Positions 27,001-33,166 of a stretch of 64,000 nucleotides of DNA are shown here, one piece after another; position 1 is the stretch's first letter, and every line of letters starts with the position of its first letter. The notes below the pieces were generated by a model. It had not been told where the DNA came from, ran no database searches, and saw only the letters and a list, made by a program, of their open reading frames with translations. Location: positions 1-64,000 of IMG/VR virus record IMGVR_UViG_3300032246_000977; one strand, written 5' to 3'. Both the position numbers and the translations under genes were made by a program. The DNA comes from a virus.

Positions 27001-29682
27001 GGATCTGGTTATATTAGTACAGCATTAATATCATTTGCCGGCGGTAATGGCGTTGGAGTGCGAGCTGTTGCTGTTATGGGCAATGACTTGATCCGCAGTA
27101 TTAAAACAACTATCAAGTACGATAGATATCAATATGTAAGTACCATTTACGAATGGCAACCCAATGTTAACTACGATAATGGTACACAAGTTAGATATGC
27201 CAATCGAGTTTGGGAAGCAGACAGCGGCGATAGTACTGGTGTAGAAAGTGCTACATTTGATCCTGCACAATGGATGTTAGTGTCAGCTGACACACTTAGT
27301 GGTGTAGATCGTACCATGGGATTCTACACACCTACAGCTAACGAGCCCGGTCTAAGTTTGCCATTATTAATTGACGGTATTGATTATCCTGGAGTACAAG
27401 TTGATGCACCAGACTTCAATCAAAACACCGGCTTTGATGTTGGCAATTACGATATCAGCCCGTTTGATAATATTTCTTATGGGCCAGAAGGACGTCCTAC
27501 TTACGATCCTGGTATACTTGATGCAATCTATGAAAGCGAATACCTTGACATATATCTTGGAACTCGCCCAACTGATGTCAATGTCGACGGTGGAGGCTAT
27601 GTTGATGTATTCAGTAGTCATGCCCCAGAAGAATTAATTCCAGGTGCTGAATTTGATACCTTAGACATGAGAATTTATACTCGTCCTGGAGCAGATTGGC
27701 TAGGCAACGGGCATGGGTTCCCAGAAAAAATTAGTAACTTTGTATTTGATCCAGCCGATTCTGTTTTAAGTTTTGCTGGACTCTTAGATTATCCTGCACA
27801 GATTATAGTTTATAATCAAACTACCGGAGTACAATTAACATTAGATGACAACTATACAGTTGATTGGACCGATCAAACTGTAACAATTCTATCATCAGTT
27901 AGTGCTGGAAACATTGTTACAGTTGAAGTATATGGATTGGGTGGTGGTAACCAGCTTTACCAACAGACCTACAATGGTGCTGATGTTGGTGAGTACATCA
28001 CAGTGCCCGTGGCCTACGATCAAATTCAAGAATTTGCTATTTTTGTCAATGGTGTATTAACTACCAATTATACCTATGTTACCGCAGGATTTAATTCTAC
28101 TCGTATTCAGTTTGGAACAGTATACAATGTCACTGACTTTATAAGTTTATTTGCTATTGGACCCACTACTGTCAATGGTGTAACAACAAATTATAGTTGG
28201 AGTACTCCACAGACTCAAACCTTTGCCGGCGTCACTGGCGTACTGGCTTACAGCTTAGATAACAGTTTAGAATACACCAATCCTGACAACTTGATTGTAA
28301 CTGTAAACGGAGTTCGTGCAAGAACTTCTGCAGGAATTGAGTGGTACGGTGATGGCTCTACTGAATATCTATTACCAGAACGTTTAGGATTTAGTCAAAG
28401 CCTGATTGCTGATAATCAAGTTGATGTGTATCTTAATGATATTCCCCAGACGCTCGGTGTTGATTTTGCAGTTGAACCCTACAACGGATATCCACGTCGT
28501 GTGGTGTTTGCTCAAGAGCCAGCAATAGGAACTAGAATTTTAATTTGTGTAAACGCAGGAACACAGTGTTACGTCAATGGCAGTCAGCTCTTGTTTGTTG
28601 AAGGCAGTGGTCTTGTACCAAACAATGGCGACAGTATTTCTGTTACAACGTGGAATGACACACGTCAACAAAACATTTTGACCAAAGTTATTGTTGGCCC
28701 AATTACCACAGGTGCAACAATAGTACAACCATATGATTCCACTGACTTTGATAGTCCGGCTGTGCTTGACCCGTTTGAAACTGCTCCAGGATTGTTTGAC
28801 TACAGTGCCGGAACTGAGATTACCGTAAATGACATACAATTAGGCCGTGTAATTACTGATCCTAGTCGACTTTGGGTAACGTTAAATGGCCGTCGACTGT
28901 TTAATAACTATGATTTTACCATTGTTGGCGAAGAGTTAATTTTAACTTCTGGAGTTATGCAGGCCGCTGATGTATTGATGATTACAGAAATCACAGACAC
29001 AGTGGTTCCAGAAGCCATGGCCTTCCGCATATTCCAGGATATGCGTGGAGTACAAGCCACATATCGTATCACACCATCTAGCTCTACAACACTAACACAG
29101 CCGTTATCAATGGACGGCAATATTATCCATGTTGATAATGTAGCGGCATTGGGCCAACCAGATTTGACTCTTAACATTTGGGGAGTGCTCATGGTCGACG
29201 GCGAGCGTATCATGTACCGCGAAAGAGACACCGTGGCCAATACTGTTAGTGGATTGTTACGTGGCACAGCCGGTACTGCTGTTGCAGAGCATAGCACTGG
29301 TGCAGTGGTTACTGATCTAGGACGTGGCAATTTGTTGCCAGTACAATTCCAAAATTACATTGTAAGTAACAGCACATTAGCCGACGGCAGTACTGTAACG
29401 TTTGTAGCTGATGATATTAATTTGTTGTTGGAAGATAGTACCATTAGAGACGAATCTGTAGAAGTTTACGTTGCTGGTATTCGAGTGCAAGCTGGATTTA
29501 CTATTACTGCGGATAACCCATGCACTGTAACATTTGGCACCGCACCGGCCAATGGCGTAGAAGTAACTATTTTGGTACGCCGTGGAGTAACTTGGTATAA
29601 TCCTGGTATTGACGAGCCCAGCGACGGAGTTCCGTTACAAGATACTGTTAATCAGTGCGCACAGTTTTTGAGGGGCCAATAA
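15013..29682 (+). CDS. giant multidomain virion structural protein (baseplate/tail periphery), 4,889 residues
   Basis: A single uninterrupted 14.7 kb gene after gp6, where T4 has gp7. The start (EFLPEIFQTPVNRQFLNATL) resembles large baseplate-associated proteins of marine T4-like phages. Visible parts: two cupredoxin-like strands units NPTLTLVRG-x-(N/T)YTF at about residues 175 and 220; a CBM5/12-like stretch around 1970-2015 (KEWLPNKKYTKGEIV, YWSAQ) and another near 4045-4095 (YEWQPNVNYDNGTQV, RVWEADSG); FG-GAP/integrin-like repeats between about 2370 and 3260 (SAALVGAPGTGTDAGAVYSY; NLVVGAPNGN; RLMVGVPGNDLGDSS); and a C-terminal VDGERIMYRERD - VSGLLRGTAGT region typical of these proteins. 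It probably makes peripheral baseplate or fibre structures that bind cell-surface glycans; the gp7-equivalent part is inferred. Confidence 0.6.
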   Translation: MARVRTVEFLPEIFQTPVNRQFLNATLDQLVQEPNFSKTQGFVGRKVGPGVNPADKYVIEPTKVRNDYQLEPGVISLQPDDNGTILDAITYPGINDALRLQGANVTNPDSMYGSEYYTWDPFVDFDKFINYSQYYWQPAGPLAVDVGAIGVPLTDDFVVTRANGVYTFSGIPGTNPTLTLVRGGNYTFQVAQNATEDINFRVQNSGTSAYVIDYETNPTLTLVRGNTYTFTLSLSGPFAFYIKTEATLGNTELYNGVLSDGSPAVTNNGAYTGTVTFTVPQDAPDVLYYANSTQLNMRGTFVIEDATPGTGPGFWIQTDPGVNGVLPYATNISSRDVLGVINNGEDLGTVSFDVPLSTAQDFYYGLSKIGNIAGKPAGTVDLVTTLKFNEINNQFITTNDNGNIVPGPFFVANPAGIDGITELDGKTIVFLNQEPDTESGGWQITTQFDPITRTVPNQVSVTQSYDVNGQPYDDQPYETLSNAIVSGSPDPKDGQAGTYDSIPFDQTTDITTQSARYSVWQIQYVTANDGSKYIKLNSVLSVANLEKFQILYGTQYATTEWYKNAEGYFEEFPLLTAIKSLLWYQDGTDPEIFGQIRLIDQDKQATLFIEDIVGQQNYTSPNGVVFTNGLKVQFRGEVEPASYQNNSYYVEGVGTAIQLLPVTNFVTPEPYTNSQTIPYDSTPFDVGNYDASLNAPLVPDYLVINRASPDLNAWTRTNRWFHIDVITYAAELNGLTPTVDQNYRARRPILEYRAGTRLFDYGTQGKQPIDVIDFTATDALSTINGTTGYSIDGYSLLQGSRVIFAADTDSQVRNKIYQVEFITPDTVPPEIPQPIINLVPAPDATVLYNQSTVCLSGVTLQGKAFWFDGVEWLESQEKTTVNQAPLFDVYNTNGVSFGDRAAYPSTTFRGCKLFSYATSNLSPDAVLGFPLRYLSLDNIGDIVFDNNLYTDTFGYVLGSTGQTVDVSSGFVRQYSNRLDYRREIGWQPAATRSIQRQQFQFTYDGSPLLLDVAVNTNNVIPAIQLYVNSQFQDPGRYTYITTSDTTTITMSKTYVLPGDVIEVAVLSDQVSATAFYQIPVNLENNPLNTNNSIFTLGTARTHYETVGENLLGLVGPIIGPNNTRDLGNIVPFGQQILQQSSPLTLAGYFMRSKEYDIFGALEYNSREYIKFKSLLIDTVVRNDYGDMTVAEILDSAIATITNGRTDTNPFYWSDMLPTGSVYTQTVNTITPISTPIFNTVQTYDFTSSNYLGLLVYLTRTINNQPVTTLLVRDVEYVVATDSPRLTITVPLNDGDVVTINEYGNTAGNFVPNTPTKLGLYPKYLPRIFYDIDYVNPALVVQGHDGSITIAFTTTDQYNNGHIDIRDQILLEFEKRIYDNLKNDGNPVPLTAEEVIPGFFRKTDYTQTNINNILSESFLTWVGWNKLDYKRQDYIANNPFTYNYSTAGNKVNEEPLLGAWRGIYRYFYDTLTPNLTPWEMLGLTEKPVWWEERYGPAPYTSDNLVLWDDLEAGLVADPIAPYIKPNYVRPGLTKLIPVGTEGELLAPLYSVVGSYNSNAFQKSWSAGDGGPVEASWWMSSSYPFAIMRLLILTKPAEFFALFADRDLYRYDFELEQYLYNGRYRLDANGIEIYGNGVSKASYIDWIVDYNRQLGRNSTTALTNDLANLDVRLCYRMASFTDKQYLDVILERQSPNSTNSSLTLPDNNYQLLLYKNQPFNEIVYSALIIEIVSGGYAVYGYNNATPYFNIFASASNGLLKTVSGGGTAVRVPAQYSDTVVQIPYGYTFVNNTVVVDFILSYGAYLEKQGLIFNDYENGYKLDWTQMATEFLYYSQQGWTPGTIINLNPCATTLKAFRAGSVVDTIISTSPEQLLLDQNRTTLPTRDLIVQRDGDAFSVTSASNQSISYLHLKFTSYETMMVLDNVSIFQDLVYNPATSARQSRIRIVAATSNEWNGVLDAQGFILNNNSNVKEWLPNKKYTKGEIVIYKNNYWSAQTIVQPKVEFDYNDWVKSDYTKIQGGLLPNLANKANQLANSYDTQQANLESDNDLLSFGLIGFRPRQYMTDLNLDDISQVNLYQQFLPTKGTLRSAQLFTRADLGKETGDYEIFENWGVLVGTYGANANRSFFELRLNEAYLRSDPCTVQVINPGETSQANQTILLDDVWRESYKLTSPDILPTTYTTNRDTALPSAGYVNLNDVDLTVFSLDDPTSIAANINDIGVGTTIWAAKSNSYDWNVYRCSRVPGQLILVTDNLNGTSIAQFSQPHGLSVGDLVVFRYFNANVNGVYRVLAVPGISSITVAFNFGSSNQTSLIGSGLVFYLQTMRVSQASDVASLPYANSLISGAKAYVDDNGSGHWEVLEKQNPFTGFDEFSPDPLVYNSRYGVSVTQPLNLSAALVGAPGTGTDAGAVYSYIRDTTNNLYLQDIQLELTAPNVTGYGNAVKFGQNTWAVAGASASRNNTGYAATIYRAPVTGGYSTTQLLIAPDQNFGATRFGYDVAMSQDERWMYVSAPYADSGGRVYAYGRVDVEEQYASYRTDGATTAFNWSNSLVIDYTQPDQLTVSLNNELLYETTDYTVNQNNIVFSVPPPNGQLLVITRRQAVQLDSATYFEVEQNSTTGSGLDAKFTVDVTRGVYTVTITNSGLNYVVGNQLTILGTQIGGTAPANNLVITVTAVNAGAITEFTFTGSGISNTTVFSLSPYLYTVSNIYSFVVTIDGVLQRPHIDYEFNEDSTATTADLHLLTNPPAGANIYVVSNTYWQYCDTISVPGLANDSQFGVSLATATNGAQILAGCNRDSAIDANGRTIAHAGSVYAFDRSILNYLIDNVDTVTYSLTGSVTGPVSVALNNQFLNVYEFTDTNGLTTIQFINGQVNVNLYTNEITLLDNLTVTVGDVLSVSTNQFSQIQKITADTPLDETAYGQAVDLCPTDCSLYAGAPLDSSVLPQAGSVQRNVNQSRVYGVTTSTIANPSLTAGDTIRINNYEVAVPVAPNNNIEGLISAINAAGIPNVVATMAANAEFVGNGATKVFDIGTLYSAADSYTTVVYINDTLQNYGSDYIYNNTTQQIFFVLAPITGAVVTVVSGRMTLNVKNTESATAFNKLTVLPGVIGSAFDNLGWNTFVYAQTIVSPSPSDFAQFGSALSIDSSNVNLVVGAPNGNVYQPEIFDGGETYFDDRSTTFFHPIDNSGVVYTYDYLPSSTSSVTNPGKFVFGQQIYAEELMPNDQFGIAVNFTSGRLMVGVPGNDLGDSSANYGRVNVFNNPDRKSAWTVIHEQQPVVDVDLLNGVYMYDKLTSSTQTYFDFIDPLQGKILGAARRNLDYIGAVDPANYNTGSIHNNGNSWGSEHVGQMWWDTDTVRFIDPNQDDIVYASRRWSQTFPGSRVDIYQWVASDVPPLSYTGVGTPLSTTSYTVRSNLNQENVFTTTYYYWVRGITTISTGAGKTLSAVGVSRYIENPRNSGIPYIAALNASTVAIYNGLEYISAADTILHIDYDRQLTDANIHTEYEFIAQNKPDAFLSATLYRKLQDSFCGADTAGAVVPDPFLSPAERYGVQFRPRQSMFVDRFMALENYLGRANNVLKQFPIIESRKLSLLNSAEPQPTSTVDGVVVWNKRVANLEELSYQNLYSVPLGYLYLVESTSTQNGLWTIYEVAISDVVSTERTVNLVRVQNYDTRLYWDHIDWYLPGYNSTVQPIAEVPVYSALDTLSLQAAPVGSSVKVTANAQGKFEIYLRTDLGWERVGLQDGTIQFSEKLWNYAAGNFGFDVEVFDAQYFDQEPVIETRKIIQAINEELFIDDLAIERNRALMLVFNFIYSEFTTPSWLVKNSFIDVFHKIRSLLPYQTYLQDNQTFVLDYIQEVKPYHVQIREFNLAYNGQDDYPGSLTDFDVPAYWNSALAQPQFISPVLQDDTAGHPYTLSDSVVKNTISDAGPNAEIWTMDPWKQWYNNYLLSIQSVTIVDGGAGYTVAPEVIVTGECVEQATMTAVINSAGKVVSITVDNPGSGYISTALISFAGGNGVGVRAVAVMGNDLIRSIKTTIKYDRYQYVSTIYEWQPNVNYDNGTQVRYANRVWEADSGDSTGVESATFDPAQWMLVSADTLSGVDRTMGFYTPTANEPGLSLPLLIDGIDYPGVQVDAPDFNQNTGFDVGNYDISPFDNISYGPEGRPTYDPGILDAIYESEYLDIYLGTRPTDVNVDGGGYVDVFSSHAPEELIPGAEFDTLDMRIYTRPGADWLGNGHGFPEKISNFVFDPADSVLSFAGLLDYPAQIIVYNQTTGVQLTLDDNYTVDWTDQTVTILSSVSAGNIVTVEVYGLGGGNQLYQQTYNGADVGEYITVPVAYDQIQEFAIFVNGVLTTNYTYVTAGFNSTRIQFGTVYNVTDFISLFAIGPTTVNGVTTNYSWSTPQTQTFAGVTGVLAYSLDNSLEYTNPDNLIVTVNGVRARTSAGIEWYGDGSTEYLLPERLGFSQSLIADNQVDVYLNDIPQTLGVDFAVEPYNGYPRRVVFAQEPAIGTRILICVNAGTQCYVNGSQLLFVEGSGLVPNNGDSISVTTWNDTRQQNILTKVIVGPITTGATIVQPYDSTDFDSPAVLDPFETAPGLFDYSAGTEITVNDIQLGRVITDPSRLWVTLNGRRLFNNYDFTIVGEELILTSGVMQAADVLMITEITDTVVPEAMAFRIFQDMRGVQATYRITPSSSTTLTQPLSMDGNIIHVDNVAALGQPDLTLNIWGVLMVDGERIMYRERDTVANTVSGLLRGTAGTAVAEHSTGAVVTDLGRGNLLPVQFQNYIVSNSTLADGSTVTFVADDINLLLEDSTIRDESVEVYVAGIRVQAGFTITADNPCTVTFGTAPANGVEVTILVRRGVTWYNPGIDEPSDGVPLQDTVNQCAQFLRGQ

Positions 29683-29687
29683 GCAAG

Positions 29688-29695
29688 GTAAATAC
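29688..29695 (+). promoter_or_regulatory. late-type motif before the 47-residue gene
   Basis: GTAAATAC ends 4 bases before the ATG at 29699, close to the spacing seen before gp25 and the short aminotransferase gene. AAGG at 29685-29688 is a possible ribosome binding site. Confidence 0.4.
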
Positions 29696-29698
29696 ATC

Positions 29699-29842
29699 AT
29701 GACGCAAAATACCGCACAATCAGCACCAAACACAACACCTGTTGCTAAACGCCCTAATGAAACTGGAAGTATTAGTGTTGAAGGATTTGTAAAGATATTT
29801 GACCCAAACACCAAAGAGAAATTTGTGGAGAAGAGAGCATGA
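29699..29842 (+). CDS. 47-residue protein, short paralogue of the next gene's N-terminus
   Basis: A short gene encoding 47 residues. Its second half, ISVEGFVKIFDPNTKEKFVEKRA, matches the beginning of the next protein (KIEGFVKITDPNSGEVLVDKKNA). Its first half is a Thr/Pro/Asn-rich tail. The ATGA overlap with the next gene and the late-type motif in front argue that it is translated. It may be a small virion protein that uses the same attachment fold, or the remnant of a duplication. Function unknown. Confidence 0.6.
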   Translation: MTQNTAQSAPNTTPVAKRPNETGSISVEGFVKIFDPNTKEKFVEKRA

Positions 29843-30444
29843 TTCAACCAGGTTTAGCTAAAATTGAAGGATTTGTTAAAATTACGGATCCCAACTCTGG
29901 CGAAGTTCTAGTGGATAAAAAGAACGCAATTCATTATGAAAACATTAGTATTGCCATGGCACAAACATTGAGTGATAGAAACTTGGGATATATCTATGAA
30001 ATGGCATTTGGCAACGGCGGAAGCAGTGTAGACCCCACTGGTGTTATTACATATTTGCCCCCTAATATCACTGGGCAAAACGCAGACCTGTACAACGAAA
30101 CCTACGCCAAGGTGGTAGATGACAATGCGGCAGCAGATACAGACCCTGCCAACAACAAAATGGAAGTGCTACACACATCTGGTAAAGTTTATACTGATAT
30201 TTTGGTAACTTGTTTGTTGGATTACGGCGAACCTGCTGGACAACAAGCCTTTGATAACAGTACTAATTTCAATGGCGAATATGTATTTGATGAATTAGGA
30301 CTAAAAAGCTGGAATGGTAGTGCTACAGACCTGCGTTTAATTACCCATGTAATTTTTCACCCAGTACAAAAGAGCTTAAATCGCCAGATACAAATAGACT
30401 ATACACTGCGTATACAGACTTTAACTAATCTAAGTGCAGCATAA
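29839..30444 (+). CDS. virion-associated structural protein, 201 residues
   Basis: Not assigned to a T4 gene. The N-terminal EGFVKITDPNSGEVLVDKKN is followed by AIHYENISIAMAQTLSDRNLG, a pattern I recall from conserved structural proteins near the fibre genes of marine T4-like phages. The rest is mainly beta strand with a strongly conserved-looking end (HVIFHPVQKSLNRQIQIDYTL, i.e. FHPV). It overlaps the preceding 47-residue gene by 4 bp and precedes the fibre-like genes, so a role in fibre attachment is plausible but inferred. Confidence 0.5.
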   Translation: MIQPGLAKIEGFVKITDPNSGEVLVDKKNAIHYENISIAMAQTLSDRNLGYIYEMAFGNGGSSVDPTGVITYLPPNITGQNADLYNETYAKVVDDNAAADTDPANNKMEVLHTSGKVYTDILVTCLLDYGEPAGQQAFDNSTNFNGEYVFDELGLKSWNGSATDLRLITHVIFHPVQKSLNRQIQIDYTLRIQTLTNLSAA

Positions 30445-30465
30445 ATATGTATAGATTATCTTGCG

Positions 30466-30473
30466 ATAAATAT
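30466..30473 (+). promoter_or_regulatory. late promoter motif before the fibre-like gene
   Basis: ATAAATAT lies 20 bases before the ATG at 30494. A second copy (ATAAATAT at 30441-30448) overlaps the stop codon of the preceding gene. The ribosome binding site is the strong AGGACGGAG at 30477-30485. Confidence 0.55.
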
Positions 30474-30493
30474 AAAAGGACGGAGTAACATAA

Positions 30494-31762
30494 ATGGCAT
30501 ATACAATTAACTTAACTGACGGTACTATTTTTGCTACCATTCCTGATGGTACAATTAATACATCCAGTTCAATGACCCTGATCGGTAAGAACTACGCTGG
30601 CTACGGCGATTTTCTAGATGAAAACTTTATTCACCTATTGGAAAACGGATCAAACACTACACCCCCAGGTGCACCTTTAGAAGGACAGCTTTGGTGGGAT
30701 CAGACCAACAGTCTATTAAAAGTATACAACGGCACAACATTCAAAACTATTAGTGCTGCCACTTCAAGTTCCACAGCCCCAACTGGTAACGTAACCGGTG
30801 ACCTGTGGTATGATACAAACAACCAATTATTGAAAGTATGGACCGGCACCACTTGGCTAACCGTTGGTCCATCAGTTGTGGCAGGCACTGGTGTACAGGC
30901 AGCCACATTAACAGACACTGGAAACTTTACACACGACGTTATTGAATTTACTATTGATAATGTTATTCAAATGATTCTAAGCAAGGACACCACAGCGTGG
31001 AGTCCAAATCCAGCTATCTCTGGATTCAGTCAAGTCAAGCCAGGTCTTAACATGTCTACAGCCAGTGCCACTTGGTTATTCCAAGGCACAGCAACAGATT
31101 CACAGTTGCTTGACAGTTTAGACTCTACACAGTTCCTACGCAGTGACGAAAACGACACAACTAGCGGAACATTGGCTGTGCTGAATGACACAGGTTTTGC
31201 AGTTGGTGTTGACCAAGATTTGCGACTCAGTGTTTCTGGCATAACAGCACAAATTAAAAACAACACATCAGGTGGTAACTTGACATTTGGTGTAAACATT
31301 GGTGGTGTTCCTACAACCTGTTTGACTATTTACGGTGCCAACGGTGTTGTTAGCGGTACACAAGTTAATGCTCAATACGCCGACGTGGCAGAACGCTTTG
31401 CTGCTGATGAAATTTACGAAGCTGGTACCGTGGTTGAACTGGGTGGCACAGCAGAAATTACCCGTTCTACTACGGAATTAAGCGAAACTGTGTTTGGTGT
31501 AATAAGTACTAGAGCTGCCTATCTAATGAATAGCCAAGCAGGATCAGACGCTACACATCCCCCAGTTGCAATGACTGGACGAGTTCCTGTAAGAGTCATT
31601 GGATCAATTGCCAAAGGTGACCGATTGGTTGCTGCTGGAAACGGTTTTGCTCGTACAGCACAACTAGGCGAAGCCACAGCATTTAATGTTATTGGCCGCA
31701 GTCTTACAACAAAATCAGATGATGGTGAAGGCACTGTTGAAGCCATCGTTACAATTAAATAA
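30494..31762 (+). CDS. tail fibre-like protein with C-terminal chaperone-type domain
   Basis: 422 residues. The N-terminal part (MAYTINLTDGTIFATIPDGT, DENFIHLLENG) and two PG-x-LW-(W/Y)D-x-TN repeats (EGQLWWDQTNSLLKVYNGT and TGDLWYDTNNQLLKVWTGT) are typical of short tail fibres of marine myoviruses. The C-terminal 130 residues (YADVAERFAADEIYEAGTVV, then GRVPVRVIGSIAKGDRLV) match a fibre-tip domain common in these phages that resembles intramolecular chaperone/peptidase G2-type domains. Probably trimeric and involved in receptor binding. Whether it is cleaved cannot be told from the sequence. Confidence 0.65.
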   Translation: MAYTINLTDGTIFATIPDGTINTSSSMTLIGKNYAGYGDFLDENFIHLLENGSNTTPPGAPLEGQLWWDQTNSLLKVYNGTTFKTISAATSSSTAPTGNVTGDLWYDTNNQLLKVWTGTTWLTVGPSVVAGTGVQAATLTDTGNFTHDVIEFTIDNVIQMILSKDTTAWSPNPAISGFSQVKPGLNMSTASATWLFQGTATDSQLLDSLDSTQFLRSDENDTTSGTLAVLNDTGFAVGVDQDLRLSVSGITAQIKNNTSGGNLTFGVNIGGVPTTCLTIYGANGVVSGTQVNAQYADVAERFAADEIYEAGTVVELGGTAEITRSTTELSETVFGVISTRAAYLMNSQAGSDATHPPVAMTGRVPVRVIGSIAKGDRLVAAGNGFARTAQLGEATAFNVIGRSLTTKSDDGEGTVEAIVTIK

Positions 31763-31774
31763 TAGGAAACAACA

Positions 31775-32788
31775 ATGACTTACGTATCTACAGGACTAAT
31801 ACAAGCCACAGACTATAATGGTTTTGTCAGCACAAATTCAGGTGCCAGTGCCAATATCAACGCCACTTGGGGACAAACCACAGTAGGTGCCGGCTACGGA
31901 CAAGGTAACATTACTACCGTTGCTATTAACGACACAGTAACAGCTACCAAATGGTCAGACCTAGTTAATAAAATTAGTAACATGGCCAGCCACCAAGGCA
32001 CCACAATCACTTCAAGGTCGGCTCCAGTAGCTACCAACCTTATTCAAGTGTTGGCCAACGTTAATACAGACATTACCAACTGCTACAACAGTCGTGATAA
32101 TGCTCTCACAGTCGGCACACCATATGGTACCTGGACAGGAAGTACAGCAAAAACTACTCCCACCGGTAGTGGCAGTACAGCTTGGACCATAACATTCACA
32201 CACACCATTACATTTGCCAACAATACTGCATTCAACAATTTCTTCAACTGCGGCGGCCGAATCAAGTGGGACGTGGCCAAGTCAAGTACTGGCACACTGG
32301 CTGACCCTGAGTGGAACGACTTGGCTACTACTCTTTGTGGCGACATCTACTTGACTGGATCGGCTGGTAGCAAGAACATTGTAAGTGTGCCTTACACTGG
32401 TACTACCAAAATTGGCGGCACAGGCGGAGCAACTACATTGGCCACAGCCACTGGTGCTTTTGCATTGACTACAAGTCCGGTGACATTGTACAAGCAATTT
32501 GCTGATACGGCACCGTATACTGGTCAGTATATTCAGTTGAACGCTAGTGTAAACAGTGCTACTCCTACAGTGATCACCTTTACCACAACTTGGGTTGATC
32601 CAGGTGGTTCTGGTGCAGGTAGTAGTGACAACATCTCGGGTGGTACAGATACACCATCACCCAACACAACCATTGTTGGTACAGCACCAACTACCTTGGT
32701 CACATATATTCCACCAGAAACAACTTATATAACCAACACCTGGGGCAGCGGCGGCTCCGTACCAACTATTGCTGCCGCAATAACATAA
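31775..32788 (+). CDS. virion/fibre-like structural protein, Thr/Gly/Ser rich
   Basis: 337 residues with low Lys/Glu content and very high Thr, Gly, Ser and Asn, as in fibre or decoration proteins. Opens with YVSTGLIQATDYNGFVSTNS and contains an alpha-helical part (WSDLVNKISNMASHQGTTI, then LIQVLANVNTDI) followed by beta-rich sequence and a Ser/Thr/Pro tail. Last gene of the virion operon: a strong hairpin lies 20 bases after the stop. No specific function recognised; adhesin or fibre accessory is the most likely role. Start ATG has AGGA upstream. Confidence 0.5.
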   Translation: MTYVSTGLIQATDYNGFVSTNSGASANINATWGQTTVGAGYGQGNITTVAINDTVTATKWSDLVNKISNMASHQGTTITSRSAPVATNLIQVLANVNTDITNCYNSRDNALTVGTPYGTWTGSTAKTTPTGSGSTAWTITFTHTITFANNTAFNNFFNCGGRIKWDVAKSSTGTLADPEWNDLATTLCGDIYLTGSAGSKNIVSVPYTGTTKIGGTGGATTLATATGAFALTTSPVTLYKQFADTAPYTGQYIQLNASVNSATPTVITFTTTWVDPGGSGAGSSDNISGGTDTPSPNTTIVGTAPTTLVTYIPPETTYITNTWGSGGSVPTIAAAIT

Positions 32789-32808
32789 CAGCAATAACAG
32801 TATTACCA

Positions 32809-32828
32809 AAAGCCCCGCAAGGGGCTTT
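32809..32828 (+). terminator. hairpin terminator at end of virion operon
   Basis: AAAGCCCC-GCAA-GGGGCTTT is a perfect 8 bp stem with a GCAA tetraloop. The U tract is only the final TTT of the stem, but the stem is strong. It separates the virion operon from the accessory operon. The right arm overlaps the -35 box of the next promoter. Confidence 0.75.
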
Positions 32829-32854
32829 ACCTTATGCACTTTTTGTAGTATAAT
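32826..32854 (+). promoter_or_regulatory. sigma70-like promoter for the accessory operon
   Basis: TTTACC (32826-32831), a 17 base spacer and a perfect TATAAT (32849-32854) precede the ATG at 32861 by only 6 bases, so the expected start of transcription falls at the ATG itself. No ribosome binding site is possible between the -10 box and the ATG. The promoter begins inside the terminator hairpin. Confidence 0.55.
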
Positions 32855-32860
32855 TAATCT

Positions 32861-33166
32861 ATGAATACTGATCAATTAATCTCTCATGGTCGTGCTCGTT
32901 TTGAACATGCCGCAAACAAACGCCTGCTTAAAGAAAAATACCAAGCCAAATTGACATTTGCCCACGCTGGTGGAATGTGGTCAGCAGGTCCGGAGTTATT
33001 GGCTGTATTAGCCGCTTGTACCAGTCCTGACTCTGTGCTACTTGACCTATATGAAACGCCAATTCGAGTGCAAACTCGCGAGTTTCGAGATCAAGTACGC
33101 AGTCACTGGCAAGAACAAATGACAGCCTGGTTAGTAGAATACGAAGAACTTAATCAAAACAGATGA
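32861..33166 (+). CDS. conserved phage protein, 101 residues, unknown function
   Basis: Opens DQLISHGRARFEHAANKRLL followed by KEKYQAKLTFAHAGGMW, a pattern I recall from short proteins of many marine T4-like phages; no function is known to me. Basic N-terminal helix, then an acidic helical end (DQVRSHWQEQMTAWLVEYEE). First gene of the plus-strand accessory operon, next to a promoter that leaves no 5' leader. Its stop overlaps the next start (ATGA). Confidence 0.6.
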   Translation: MNTDQLISHGRARFEHAANKRLLKEKYQAKLTFAHAGGMWSAGPELLAVLAACTSPDSVLLDLYETPIRVQTREFRDQVRSHWQEQMTAWLVEYEELNQNR

